From Adlercreutzia hattorii (GTDB taxonomy: Bacteria; Actinomycetota; Coriobacteriia; Coriobacteriales; Eggerthellaceae): a stretch of 64,000 nucleotides of DNA. The stretch spans positions 372,001-436,000 of the forward strand of contig NZ_AP022829.1 in the NCBI RefSeq assembly GCF_011405655.1, in the 5' to 3' direction. Below are positions 1 through 8,522 of the stretch, one piece after another (positions within the stretch are counted from its first letter, which is position 1; the number at the start of each line of letters is the position of its first letter). The position numbers and the translations under genes were made by a program. The notes beneath the pieces were generated by a model. It did not search any database and had not been told where the DNA came from. It was given only the letters and a program-made list of their open reading frames with translations.

Positions 1-1262
1 GGGCAGAGGCGACCGCGTATGAGCGTGCTGCGCATCTCGGCGCCGTTGGGCAGCGTCGCAACGCCGAGGGTCAGCGCGATGAGCCCGACCAAAGCCAGCA
101 TCATCGGTTCGGTCGACGCCGCTTCCAAAAGACCGCCTGGCTGCAGCATGAGAAAACCGGCGAGGGAGCCGGCGGACAGAAGGCCGTGACCGAAGCCGAA
201 GGTGGTAAAGGCGCTCACACGGTAGCTCTGGGCGATGTCGGCGTACATGACCCACAGGCACGCTTCCAGCATGAAGTAGGAGCCGAACAGGGCGAAGCAG
301 CGGAAGGTGCCGTCGGTGCCATAGGGGGTGCACAGCGTCACGAGCAGTACGGCGATGAGGGGCACGAGCACGCGGAAGGCGAAGTTGCGCGACTTGCGCA
401 GCGTGAGCATGGCCATGATGAGGGCTGCGCAAGCGAACAGGCTCGCCGCGAACACCGAGAAGGAGAAGGCGCTTTCCGCACCGCCCGCGGCCAGAAGCAG
501 GTCCAGCAAAGGCCCGGTGAGCGCGCAGCAGCGTAGGATGCCCAGAAGCACGCCGAAAACGACCGAGGGAACACCGAGGTGCCCTACGAAGGAGGCGGTG
601 CGCACGGGCATGGTCATGAACGAGAACTCCAGCTTGTCCACCAGATCGGCGGAGCATTTGTTCAGGCAGAGCAACTCGAGGAATGGCAGAGCCAGACATA
701 GAAGGGCGCCGGCCGGCACAAAAGCCGCGCTCACGACGAGGGTGAGGGCGAACGCCAGCGCGCTCACCACCATGGAAAGCGCCGCGCACAGCGCAATGGT
801 GGGCAGGTCGCACACGCTGAAGGAGACACCGAAGCTCATGAGCAGCATGGCCGATCCCACGCCGCTCGCCACGCCGGCAAGCACGAAGAGCGCGGCAGCC
901 AAGGGCCCTACCGAGACCATGTTCCCCGCCATGCATAGAAGCGTCGCGCAGGCCACCAAAAACGCCGCGATCGCACGGTTGCGGCGGATGTGCGCCGGCG
1001 TGTCGAAGAGTTGGCGGGCCTGTTTCAGAAACACGGCGTACAGCAGCAACGCCACGGCGTGGAAGACGCCGGAGGTGGCGGAAAGCAGCAGCTGCATTGA
1101 ATCCGCTTCGGGAAAGAGGATGTACTGCCCGTTGAACATGAAGAGATAGACCCAGGCCCAGTGCAGCCCGAATCCCACGATAAGCGCCGGCGATACTTTC
1201 CCGGGCGCCCCGGTCTCCTCCTCGCGGTATTCCACTTCAACTTTGATATACGGCAGCTTCAT
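1..1262 (-). CDS. Membrane-spanning N-terminal part of a LuxR-type regulator (runs off window)
   Basis: An open frame starts at an ATG at 1262 behind a GGGGA site and leaves the left edge with no stop, giving 420 residues. After about 25 polar residues (MKLPYIKVEVEYREEE) it is a chain of roughly eleven to twelve hydrophobic segments with short polar turns. The C-terminal end is missing from the window. In Eggerthellaceae, proteins of this build usually end in a LuxR-type HTH and lie next to molybdoenzyme operons that they regulate; here it is divergent from such an operon. The HTH itself is not visible, so a plain membrane transporter remains possible. Confidence 0.6.
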   Translation of the reverse strand, partial: MKLPYIKVEVEYREEETGAPGKVSPALIVGFGLHWAWVYLFMFNGQYILFPEADSMQLLLSATSGVFHAVALLLYAVFLKQARQLFDTPAHIRRNRAIAAFLVACATLLCMAGNMVSVGPLAAALFVLAGVASGVGSAMLLMSFGVSFSVCDLPTIALCAALSMVVSALAFALTLVVSAAFVPAGALLCLALPFLELLCLNKCSADLVDKLEFSFMTMPVRTASFVGHLGVPSVVFGVLLGILRCCALTGPLLDLLLAAGGAESAFSFSVFAASLFACAALIMAMLTLRKSRNFAFRVLVPLIAVLLVTLCTPYGTDGTFRCFALFGSYFMLEACLWVMYADIAQSYRVSAFTTFGFGHGLLSAGSLAGFLMLQPGGLLEAASTEPMMLALVGLIALTLGVATLPNGAEMRSTLIRGRLC

Positions 1263-1703
1263 AGTTCCCCTGTTCCAGCGCATCATGCAACAAGGTGCCC
1301 GGTATGGCGGCCCCTTGCCTTTCGTCCATGCAGCTGCTCCCCCGTATGTCCGCAGCAGAATTATGTCCTGCGATGATAACACAGAGTCAGCAGCCGGCGC
1401 GAAAAATCGTGCGGATGCGGGCCGTTTAGAGAATCCGCAGATCAAAACGGCTCATATGATCCTCTCCCCTCAGAATAATAGTCCCAAATCATAAGCCTCC
1501 TATGAAGGGGGACGATGCGCGCCTCCGTAGAATGGCGGCCGTAAGGCACCGTCCTGTCAGCGTCCCGGGGAAACCGGCGAGGGCGCGGAGGTAGCGGGCG
1601 CAACGCACAGCGCCAGCCTTCCGCCGAGTCGGGGGACAAGCCGCTCCATTTCGGTGCAGGAGAGAAACGGCAAAGGAAAAGGAAAGAGAGAGGTGGGGAT
1701 TTT
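1263..1703. promoter_or_regulatory. Divergent control region between regulator and molybdoenzyme operon
   Basis: This 441-base stretch has no convincing gene. It is moderately AT-rich around 1360-1500 and GC-rich after 1500. It must hold the promoters of both divergent genes. The catalytic-subunit start is preceded by a purine-rich run (AAAGGAAAAGGAAAGAG, then GAGGTGGGG) giving a strong ribosome site. I could not identify a clean operator or riboswitch. Confidence 0.5.
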
Positions 1704-4700
1704 ATGGCACAGCTAACCATGTCGCGTCGCAACTTCATGAAGACGATGGCTATCACCGGTGCGGCTGCAGCAGTAAGTTCCTCGGCGGTCGCGCCCATGC
1801 GAGCTCTCGCCGAAGATGCCGACGCTACCGCTGGCGAGCTGAAGCACGTGCGCACGTGCTGCCGTGCTTGCGGCAAGGTGGAGTGCGGCGTCTGGGTGAC
1901 GGTGCAGGACGGCAAGGCCATCAAGGTCGAAGGCGACGAATCGGCACCCCAAAGCCGCGGCCATTGCTGCGCGAAGTCGCAGTCGTCCATGCATGCGGCC
2001 TATCACCCCGATCGTCTGCGTTACCCTGTGAAGCGCACGAACCCCAAGGGCTCCGATGATCCCGGTTGGGTGCGCATCACCCTGGACGAGGCCTTCGAGC
2101 TGTCGGGCCAGGGCCTGGGCGAGGTCGTCGACAAGTACGGCGGACAGTCCATCTTCGTCATGTGCGGAACCTCGCGCGTGTGGTCGCTCGGCCCCTACCA
2201 GGGCATGAAGCAGCTGTTCGGTACGCCGAACGCGCACTTGGCCTACCAGGTCTGCAAGGGCCCGCGCCACTGGGCCGGCATCATGACCGACGAGATGGGT
2301 TCCCCCTGGATGGAAGTGGAGGCTGAGCCGAAGGTGTACCTGCAGTGGGGCACCGCCGTGGAGTACTCCAACTACGACACCACCAACCGCACCATCTCGG
2401 ACGTGGCCCCGCATGCCACGGCGCACATCTGCGTCGACCCGCGCGTGACGCCGCTTTCCAAGGAAGCCGACATCTGGCTACCGCTGCGCCCCGGCACCGA
2501 CGGCGCGCTGGCGCTCGGCTGGTTCAACTGGATCATCGAGAACGAAGCCTACGACGATACCATGGTGCGCCGCTGGTCCAACGCCACCTTCCTCTTCTGC
2601 GACGACAAACCTTGGAAGACCGAGGGCTGGCTTGTGGAGGGCAACGGCGGCATCGACATGCGCACGAAGCTCATCACCGAAGCCGACATCATCGAGGGCG
2701 GCAAGTACCAGCGCTTCATGGTGTGGGACGAGAACAACAACCGGCTTACCTACTGGGACGCCGAAGAGGGCAAGTGGGAAGGCGAGATGCACAAGATCCC
2801 GACCACCGGCTCGTTCATCGAGCATCCGCTCGAGGGTCTCGTGGCTCCCGGCTGGCTGCCCGACCCGAGCACGTGGTGCGACCCGGCCGACGCCAAGTTC
2901 GACGCCTATTGGGATGAAGGCAACGAGAAGGGCAAGGTCACGAATCCGGCCGGCCTGCCCAAAAAGCCCGCGCTGTTCCCCGGCGAGGTGGCCGTTACCC
3001 TGAAGGACGGCAAGACCTACCAGTGCCGCACCGTGTGGGACGGCTTCCACGATCTGACGAGCCAGTACACCTGGGACAAGGTGGAGGAGATCACCGGCGT
3101 ACCCGGCGAGAAGGCGGAAGAGGCCGTGAAGGTGTGGACGACCCGCGTCGATCCGCGCCACGGCAACGGCGGCATCCACTTCCAGCTGGCCACCGACCAG
3201 AACGGCAACTCCATCCAGAACTGCCGCGTGCTGCAGATGCTCTCCTGCGTGACGGGCAACTCCGACGAGCCCGCCGGCAACCGCGGTTCCTGCAAGAGCC
3301 AGTTCGACGGCAACCCGGGCCGCTCCAACATGCAGAAGGCGGCGCCGTGGGGCGATGCTGCGAAGGTGTGGCCGGGCCGCGACTACTCGCTGGAGGAAGT
3401 CGCCAAGCACATGCAGGACTTCGTGCAGTACCTCATCGACGAGGACTCCCCGCTCGCCGAGCGCTACGGCAACAAGGTGCCCACCGACGAGGAGGCCATC
3501 GTCATCGCCAAGCGCATGGGCGGTGCCATGCTTCCCTCCCAGGGCTGGCCGAACCCGACGACCATTTTCATGCGCCAGGCCGGCCAGGTGGACGCCGATC
3601 GCTTCCCGCTCAACCGCTTCTGGGCTCGCTGGGCCGACGCGAACTGCATCTGGGACGCCTGCCTGCAGGATCCCGATTGGTCGCTGGCCATGGAGAACGA
3701 AAACAAGGAAGTGGGCTACAACGTCAAGGAGACCCTGTACGCCCTGCACGGCGGCGTGTGCCAGTCCGGCGACATCATGAATATGGGCAACATTGCCCGC
3801 GCCTGGGACGCCACCACGCAGCTCGACTTCTTTGTCGACATCAACCTGTGGTTCTGCCCCAACAACGGCAACGCTGACATCATCTTCCCCTGCCAGCATT
3901 GGATGGAGCTCGATTCCACCCGCGTCTCCCAGGGTTCCGGCGGCATGTTCGGCTGCTGCTGTGCGGCCATCGAGCCTCCGGGAGAGACCATCTATGACCC
4001 CGACTGGAACGTGGGCATGTACAAGGCCATGGGCGTGCCGTGGAACACGAAGGATCCGGACGCCGCTCCGGCCGAGAACCTCAACTATGCGCCGCAGTGC
4101 CAGACCTTCATCGACAAGTGGACCGAACAGCTGGGCGACGACTACGACGCCTCCGGCGCGCCGAGCTACCTATGGCCCGACCACGACCGCGTGCTGAAGG
4201 ACAACGTGGACAAGTGGTGCACCGCCGAGTTCCCCGAGGGCCCCACCTGGGCCGAGGCCAAGCAGTGGTTCACCGATCACGGTTGGATGGACTGCCGCGA
4301 GTGGCATCCCGAGCGCTGGGGCACCTTCCGCCGCCACGAGATGGGCTGGCGTCGTCAGCAGGGCGGCTTCAACCTGTTCCCGCTCGTGGACTTCCATCCC
4401 GGCTTCATGACCGCTTCCGGTCTGGTGGAGATCTGGTCGCTCGTGTGCGAGGCCTACATCTGCAACATGGGCGAGGTTCCGGAGGACTCCGACAAGTGGG
4501 CGCACTCCGACCTGCCGCAGTTCCAGGGCGACGACGACCGCTTCCCGATCTACCGCGAGCCCACCGACTCGCCGGTGGCGAAGCCCGAGCTGTACGACCC
4601 GGCGCTGATCGATTCCGCCGACGACACCTACTTCATGAACCACGGCTACAAGGACACCCTGAAGGCCATGCCCGACAACGTCTTCCTCATGACCACGGGT

Positions 4701-5222
4701 TCCCGCCAGCCCACCTACTTCCACTCCGAGCATCGCCAGCTGCCCTGGTGCCGCGAGGTGTGGCCGTCTCCCCGCATCGAGATGAACCCGAAGGACGCCG
4801 AGCGCCTCGGCCTCAAGCAGGGCGATTGGGTGTGGATCGAGACGCCGTGGGGCAAGGTCCGCGAGGTGCTCGATCTGTACTACGGCATCTCCCAGGGCGT
4901 CGTGAACGCCAACCATGCGTGGTGGTTCCCCGAGTTCGATACCGCCTCTCATGGCTTCGAGCTGGTGGGCATCAACGTGGTGAACGACCCCTACGGCCAG
5001 GACACCGTCGGCGGCTGCGCCACGATGCGTTCCACCCCGACCATCGTGTACAAGGCCACGGCCGAGAATTCCCCGTTCGGCAATCCGGTTCCGTGCGATC
5101 CGAATGGCGTCGAATGTATCCATGATGCCTCCGACCCGCGCCTGCGCGAGTGGGTGCCCACGGGCAAGGGCGTGCGCGCCCGCTTCGAAGGCGAACCCGA
5201 GTGGGATGGGAGCGTGATGTAA
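1704..5222 (+). CDS. Tat-exported molybdopterin oxidoreductase catalytic subunit, catechol-dehydroxylase-like
   Basis: A 1172-residue DMSO-reductase-superfamily catalytic subunit. A Tat signal (SRRNFMK, residues 7-13) precedes a hydrophobic Ala-rich stretch and an export cleavage region near residue 37. An N-terminal [4Fe-4S] set is visible (Cys52/53, 56, 61 and 88/89). Cys184 in VCKGPRHWAG aligns by motif with the Sec/Cys molybdenum ligand of formate dehydrogenase (VUHGPSVAG), so a Cys-ligated Mo-bisMGD site is inferred. The C-terminal cofactor domain is recognisable around residues 985-1130. Overall wording resembles the Eggerthellaceae catechol dehydroxylases (Dadh, Hcdh, Cadh group) and the acetylene hydratase/transhydroxylase branch; the substrate cannot be read from sequence. 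It is followed directly by FeS and anchor subunits. Confidence 0.88.
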   Translation: MAQLTMSRRNFMKTMAITGAAAAVSSSAVAPMRALAEDADATAGELKHVRTCCRACGKVECGVWVTVQDGKAIKVEGDESAPQSRGHCCAKSQSSMHAAYHPDRLRYPVKRTNPKGSDDPGWVRITLDEAFELSGQGLGEVVDKYGGQSIFVMCGTSRVWSLGPYQGMKQLFGTPNAHLAYQVCKGPRHWAGIMTDEMGSPWMEVEAEPKVYLQWGTAVEYSNYDTTNRTISDVAPHATAHICVDPRVTPLSKEADIWLPLRPGTDGALALGWFNWIIENEAYDDTMVRRWSNATFLFCDDKPWKTEGWLVEGNGGIDMRTKLITEADIIEGGKYQRFMVWDENNNRLTYWDAEEGKWEGEMHKIPTTGSFIEHPLEGLVAPGWLPDPSTWCDPADAKFDAYWDEGNEKGKVTNPAGLPKKPALFPGEVAVTLKDGKTYQCRTVWDGFHDLTSQYTWDKVEEITGVPGEKAEEAVKVWTTRVDPRHGNGGIHFQLATDQNGNSIQNCRVLQMLSCVTGNSDEPAGNRGSCKSQFDGNPGRSNMQKAAPWGDAAKVWPGRDYSLEEVAKHMQDFVQYLIDEDSPLAERYGNKVPTDEEAIVIAKRMGGAMLPSQGWPNPTTIFMRQAGQVDADRFPLNRFWARWADANCIWDACLQDPDWSLAMENENKEVGYNVKETLYALHGGVCQSGDIMNMGNIARAWDATTQLDFFVDINLWFCPNNGNADIIFPCQHWMELDSTRVSQGSGGMFGCCCAAIEPPGETIYDPDWNVGMYKAMGVPWNTKDPDAAPAENLNYAPQCQTFIDKWTEQLGDDYDASGAPSYLWPDHDRVLKDNVDKWCTAEFPEGPTWAEAKQWFTDHGWMDCREWHPERWGTFRRHEMGWRRQQGGFNLFPLVDFHPGFMTASGLVEIWSLVCEAYICNMGEVPEDSDKWAHSDLPQFQGDDDRFPIYREPTDSPVAKPELYDPALIDSADDTYFMNHGYKDTLKAMPDNVFLMTTGSRQPTYFHSEHRQLPWCREVWPSPRIEMNPKDAERLGLKQGDWVWIETPWGKVREVLDLYYGISQGVVNANHAWWFPEFDTASHGFELVGINVVNDPYGQDTVGGCATMRSTPTIVYKATAENSPFGNPVPCDPNGVECIHDASDPRLREWVPTGKGVRARFEGEPEWDGSVM

Positions 5223-5223
5223 G

Positions 5224-5886
5224 ATGGCCCGCTACGCTATCGTTACCGACCTGAACCGCTGCGTGGGCTGCCAGGCCTGCTCGGCGGCCTGCAAGACCAT
5301 CAACGGCGTTATGCCCGGCGATTTCTGGATCAAGACGCTGCGCATCGGCCCCACCCCTAAAGAGGGCGGGAGCGGCGACTGGCCCGATGTGGAGATGTAC
5401 TTCCTCCCCATCCAGTGCCAGCACTGCGAGGATCCCGAGTGCGTGAAGGTGTGCCCGACTCAGGCGTCGCACGTGACCGAGGACGGCACGGTGCAGATCG
5501 ACAAGGACAAGTGCATCGGCTGCCAGTTCTGTGCTATGGCCTGCCCCTATGGCGTGCGCTACTTGAACGAGGAGGAGCGCGTCGTCGAGAAGTGCACGCT
5601 CTGCCAGCAGCGTACCGCCCAGGGCGAGCTGCCCCAGTGCGTGGCCCAGTGCGGTTCCCGCGCCCGCTTCTTCGGCGACTTGGACGAGGGGCTGGAGTCC
5701 TTCCAGGCCTTGGCGCCCACCCACGATCTGGCGACTCCCTACGAGGAGATGATGCAGAACCGCACGACGCTCGGAGAGTGGGTCGAGCCCTTCACCGAGG
5801 CCGATGTGTACCATCTGACCGACACGGGCAACGGCCCGAAGCATTGCTACATCCTGCGCAATCGCAAGTGGCAAGGAGAGGAGTAA
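5224..5886 (+). CDS. DmsB-like four-cluster [4Fe-4S] electron-transfer subunit
   Basis: A 220-residue ferredoxin-like protein starting one base after the catalytic-subunit stop, with GGGAG upstream inside that gene. Sixteen cysteines form four classic groups: CVGCQACSAAC near residue 13, CQHCEDPECVKVC near 64, CIGCQFCAMAC near 98, and CTLCQQ...CVAQC near 124-142. This is the DmsB/NrfC pattern for four [4Fe-4S] clusters. Its role is to pass electrons between the quinone-side anchor and the molybdoenzyme. It has no signal peptide, so it would be exported by riding on the Tat-signalled catalytic subunit. Confidence 0.93.
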   Translation: MARYAIVTDLNRCVGCQACSAACKTINGVMPGDFWIKTLRIGPTPKEGGSGDWPDVEMYFLPIQCQHCEDPECVKVCPTQASHVTEDGTVQIDKDKCIGCQFCAMACPYGVRYLNEEERVVEKCTLCQQRTAQGELPQCVAQCGSRARFFGDLDEGLESFQALAPTHDLATPYEEMMQNRTTLGEWVEPFTEADVYHLTDTGNGPKHCYILRNRKWQGEE

Positions 5887-5891
5887 CGAGG

Positions 5892-5914
5892 TTCCGGCGG
5901 CGCTAACGCGCCGT
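5892..5914 (+). terminator. GC hairpin after FeS subunit gene
   Basis: GGCGC-TAAC-GCGCC with flanking complementary bases lies a few bases after the FeS gene stop. There is no T-run, so it may be a processing or repeat-associated hairpin and not a true terminator. A similar post-stop hairpin precedes the related repeat at 55681. Confidence 0.4.
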
Positions 5915-5919
5915 CGGAC

Positions 5920-6052
5920 CGCTCGACGCTGCGGCTCCGACAGGCACCTGGCCTTGCCCCTTGTTTCGCGCACGGCGTTGGCCAAAGCCAACTTGGCGCG
6001 AAGGCGGGGCAATTCCAGGCGCCTGTCGGACCCTCGCTGACTTCCTTGGGCG
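5920..6052 (+). repeat. Palindromic intergenic repeat, family B, most complete copy
   Basis: Two long arms face each other: TCCGACAGGCACCTGG (from 5936) and, inverted, TCCGACAGGCGCCTGG (ending near 6030), both continuing into TTGCCCC. They match at about 22 of 25 positions. Inside is a second palindrome (TTCGCGC...GCGCGAA with TTGGC-CAAA-GCCAA). The right end CTCGCTGACTTCCTTGGGCG recurs at 52773-52792 and 30135-30154, and the left arm recurs near 55720. All copies start soon after a stop codon. Confidence 0.75.
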
Positions 6053-6078
6053 TACCTATGATTAGTTAGGAATTGATT

Positions 6079-6951
6079 ATGGAATTACAATGGCCTCTTA
6101 TTCTGTTCACGACGCTGCTCGCGTGGGCGGCGGGCGTGTTCGGTGCGCAGTGCCTCTACGCGCTGCGCGGGCAGGGCACCCGCGCCCAGATGCCGGCGCT
6201 CATCACCTCGGCCGTGCTGCTGGTCGTGGGCGGCATCGCGGTGTTCTTCCATCTTGAGCACTGGGAGCGCATCTTCAACGGCTTCGGCCACCTGAGCAGC
6301 GGCATCACCCAGGAGCTCATCGCCATCGTGGTGCTCGCGGTGGTCATGGTGGTGTACTTCGTGTACCTGCGTCGCGGAGGCGACGAGGCCAAGGTGCCCG
6401 CTTGGCTCGCAGCGGTCGGCCTAGTGCTGGCCGTGGTGCTCGTCGCCGTCATGGGCCACTCCTACATGATGGCCTCGCTGCCCGCCTGGGATTCCGTGCT
6501 GCAGATCGGCTCGCTTCTGGGTGCGGCTTGCGGCTTCGGCCCGGCCACCATGGCGGTGCTGTGCGCCGTGAAGGACGAGTCGCTCGACTATACCGCCAAG
6601 GTGAACGTCATCGGCCAGATCGTGAACGTGGTGCTTGTGGTGGCCTACCTCGTCGCTATGCAGGCGACGGTGGGCGCCTACACCCAGGTGGACTTCTGGT
6701 TCGACCCGACCCAGCCCACCATGGACATCGCTCCGACGGGCGTCACCGAGCCCCTCTCCGGCGCCTCGCTGCCCTTCTCGGTGGTCGCGCTCATCGCCGC
6801 GGCGTGCGGCGTGGCCGGCGCCTTCGTCGGCAAGGCGAAGAAGGATTGGAAGGTGTGGGGCGCGGTCTGCGTGGCCTGCGTGCTCGTGAGCGCGCTCGCC
6901 CTGCGCGTCGTGTTCTACATGACCGGCATCTCCATCTACCCGTTCTTCTAG
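6079..6951 (+). CDS. DmsC/NrfD-like membrane anchor subunit
   Basis: A 290-residue polytopic membrane protein with about eight hydrophobic segments, beginning MELQWPLILFTTLLAWAAG. This matches the DMSO reductase anchor family, including the FHLEHWERIFNGFGHLSSG stretch after the second segment. I choose the ATG at 6079 because AGGA lies 7 bases before it; a TTG at 6073 is the alternative. Its expected job is menaquinol oxidation and membrane attachment of the two upstream subunits. It is separated from them by a palindromic repeat, which may lower or stabilise its transcript. Confidence 0.88.
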   Translation: MELQWPLILFTTLLAWAAGVFGAQCLYALRGQGTRAQMPALITSAVLLVVGGIAVFFHLEHWERIFNGFGHLSSGITQELIAIVVLAVVMVVYFVYLRRGGDEAKVPAWLAAVGLVLAVVLVAVMGHSYMMASLPAWDSVLQIGSLLGAACGFGPATMAVLCAVKDESLDYTAKVNVIGQIVNVVLVVAYLVAMQATVGAYTQVDFWFDPTQPTMDIAPTGVTEPLSGASLPFSVVALIAAACGVAGAFVGKAKKDWKVWGAVCVACVLVSALALRVVFYMTGISIYPFF

Positions 6952-7042
6952 GGATGGAGGGGGCGCGTACCTGTGCGGCGCGCGTCCCGCTCTAGCCCAT
7001 AGGCAAGCCAAACGGGCCCGCTTTCGACAAAGCGCTGTAACT

Positions 7043-7071
7043 GAGAAGGCCTCCCTGTGGGAGGCCTTCTC
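7043..7071 (+). terminator. 13-bp hairpin ending the molybdoenzyme operon
   Basis: GAGAAGGCCTCCC, loop TGT, GGGAGGCCTTCTC: a perfect 13-bp stem. No T-run follows. The stem core matches the yqeY terminator hairpin at 8465-8492, so it is probably the duplicated outer copy of that hairpin. Confidence 0.65.
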
Positions 7072-7079
7072 CGTGTCCG

Positions 7080-7141
7080 GTCTGCCATGAACGGTGCAAA
7101 CTCAGCTTGCTGCCGAGCTCCTTGGCGGCGGCTGCCTTGTC
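7080..7141 (-). pseudogene. Duplicated 3' end of yqeY
   Basis: Bases 7103-7141 match 8529-8567 at 38 of 39 positions and encode the same DKAAAAKELGSKL tail as the intact yqeY gene. The flanking TCTGCCA and the terminator hairpin are also duplicated on the outer side. No start or upstream part of yqeY is present here, so this is a remnant. It brackets the ATPase gene with the true yqeY end. Confidence 0.8.
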
Positions 7142-7161
7142 AGACATCGTATCTGGGCTGC

Positions 7162-8331
7162 CTAATAGTTGAGGCCGAAGGCCCACAGTGGCACAACGTT
7201 GGCGAAGCCGTACTCGATGTCATCCTTAACCACATATCCCCTCTTCGCATTCCGCAGCTGATCGGGGCCTTTGCTCTTGCCACCCACCTCGAAGGTGATG
7301 CCCTCGATTTCGAAATCGGATACGGGCGATGCCGTCACCAGACGGTTGACGCGCATTTGGTTGAAGAAGAAAGTCTCGCGAACAGTCCCTCGGTCGGAGC
7401 TCTCGTTGCCGAGATTCATGAGGATGTTGGGATTGTCCAGATACACCTTCTCAACTTTACCGAGAAGGTTGATGGACGAGCCGGATTGCCTGAGCCGGGC
7501 TATCATCCCTGCTTTCTCCATGAACATGAAGTAGTCCTCAAGATTGTTGCGGCTCACCTCGATCTTACCGGCAATGCTCGCCATGCTCGGCTTGAAGGGG
7601 GCCATGGTGCTGACGAGGGCCATCAGACGTTTGAGCTTTCGGCCGGTCGCGGCGTTCATGTTGGCGAATTGCGGTATGTCCACCTCCAAGGTGCGGGTGA
7701 TCACCTGGCCGAGCTCGATCTCGAATTCAGGGTCGCTTCCAAACGGGTAGTAGCCACTCGCGAGGTATTCTCTGAAAAGGGGAAGGGGGTGATCGACCTC
7801 TGGGATTGCAGCCTTGTGGGCGAGTATCTCCTCGAGTGTGTAGGGCTCGCAGCTGATGTTGTGGCGCATGGCGAGGAACTCTCGGAAGGAGAGGCCCTGC
7901 AGATGGTACTTAGGCGCTCGGCGGCTGAGGTCTGCCTCGCCTTTTTCGATGTCGAGCACCGAGGAACCGGTGAAGCGCACGTGCAGGTGAGGGAAGGAGT
8001 CGTAGATCGCTTTCAGCTCGCGTGACCATCCTTCGTATTTGTGTACCTCGTCGATATAGAGAAAGGTGCCGCCGTTTTTCGAGAAAGCCTCAGCGGTATC
8101 GAAGAGCGTGTGCTCCGAGAAGTACATGCTGTCGGCAAATACGAAGAGGGACTCATCTGCCTGGTTGCTGTTGAGGATGTGCTGAAGGAGAAGGGTCGTC
8201 TTGCCCACGCCGCGAGGGCCGACAATGCCGAGCATGCGACTCTCCCAATGAATATGCGGGTAGAGATACCGAACAAATTGGTTCGGTGTGTTCGCGAGCA
8301 GTCGATGCATGTTTTCATAGAGCTGATCCAC
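7162..8331 (-). CDS. AAA (AAA_14) ATPase with DUF4143-type C-terminus
   Basis: A P-loop ATPase of the AAA_14/DUF4143 class. It shows Walker A GPRGVGKTT, Walker B FLYIDEVHKYEGW, a sensor-like FTGSSVLDIEKG and the SFREFL motif typical of the family. The C-terminal third carries a winged-helix-like stretch (SIAGKIEVSRNNLEDYFMFMEKAG) and a nuclease-fold-like end. I choose the GTG at 8331 (389 residues) because AAAGAGG lies five bases upstream; the in-frame ATG and TTG further upstream lie inside the operator palindromes and have no ribosome site. The cellular role of the family is not settled. Its flanks (duplicated yqeY ends, its own operators) suggest an inserted cargo gene. Confidence 0.8.
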   Translation of the reverse strand: MDQLYENMHRLLANTPNQFVRYLYPHIHWESRMLGIVGPRGVGKTTLLLQHILNSNQADESLFVFADSMYFSEHTLFDTAEAFSKNGGTFLYIDEVHKYEGWSRELKAIYDSFPHLHVRFTGSSVLDIEKGEADLSRRAPKYHLQGLSFREFLAMRHNISCEPYTLEEILAHKAAIPEVDHPLPLFREYLASGYYPFGSDPEFEIELGQVITRTLEVDIPQFANMNAATGRKLKRLMALVSTMAPFKPSMASIAGKIEVSRNNLEDYFMFMEKAGMIARLRQSGSSINLLGKVEKVYLDNPNILMNLGNESSDRGTVRETFFFNQMRVNRLVTASPVSDFEIEGITFEVGGKSKGPDQLRNAKRGYVVKDDIEYGFANVVPLWAFGLNY

Positions 8332-8344
8332 GGGTGCCTCTTTC

Positions 8345-8371
8345 AATATTGCACTCATTGAGTGCAATATT
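8345..8371. promoter_or_regulatory. Operator palindrome 1 upstream of ATPase gene
   Basis: Two perfect 13-bp arms, AATATTGCACTCA and TGAGTGCAATATT, around a single T. It lies just upstream of the ATPase ribosome site. The core TGCACTCA/TGAGTGCA recurs 33 bp away, about three helical turns, which suits cooperative binding of a dimeric regulator. Confidence 0.75.
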
Positions 8372-8382
8372 TTAGCATATTC

Positions 8383-8399
8383 TGCACTCAATGAGTGCA
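8383..8399. promoter_or_regulatory. Operator palindrome 2 upstream of ATPase gene
   Basis: TGCACTCA and TGAGTGCA arms around one A, the second copy of the operator core. Read on the minus strand, TTGCAC in this site could serve as a -35 box, with TATGCTAAAAT following as a -10 region, so binding here would block transcription. No regulator with known affinity is adjacent. Confidence 0.7.
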
Positions 8400-8464
8400 A
8401 CTTTCCTTTTAACTCTTTTAGGTTGCTTTAAAAGTTTTAGGTCGCTTTAACTCATTTAGCGAAG

Positions 8465-8492
8465 AAAGGCCTCCCAGTTGCGGGAGGCCTTT
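8465..8492 (-). terminator. Terminator of yqeY
   Basis: On the minus strand AAAGGCCTCCC, a six-base loop, and GGGAGGCCTTT, then CTTCG. An 11-bp stem ending in T residues, 30 bases after the yqeY stop. Confidence 0.75.
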
Positions 8493-8522
8493 GAGGTCGC
8501 AGGAACGCTCTGCCAGTTGCCG

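Noticed and set aside
2478-3899. Long antisense frame inside the molybdoenzyme gene
   Set aside because: Low-complexity His/Val-rich translation typical of antisense shadows in high-GC DNA; no ribosome site.
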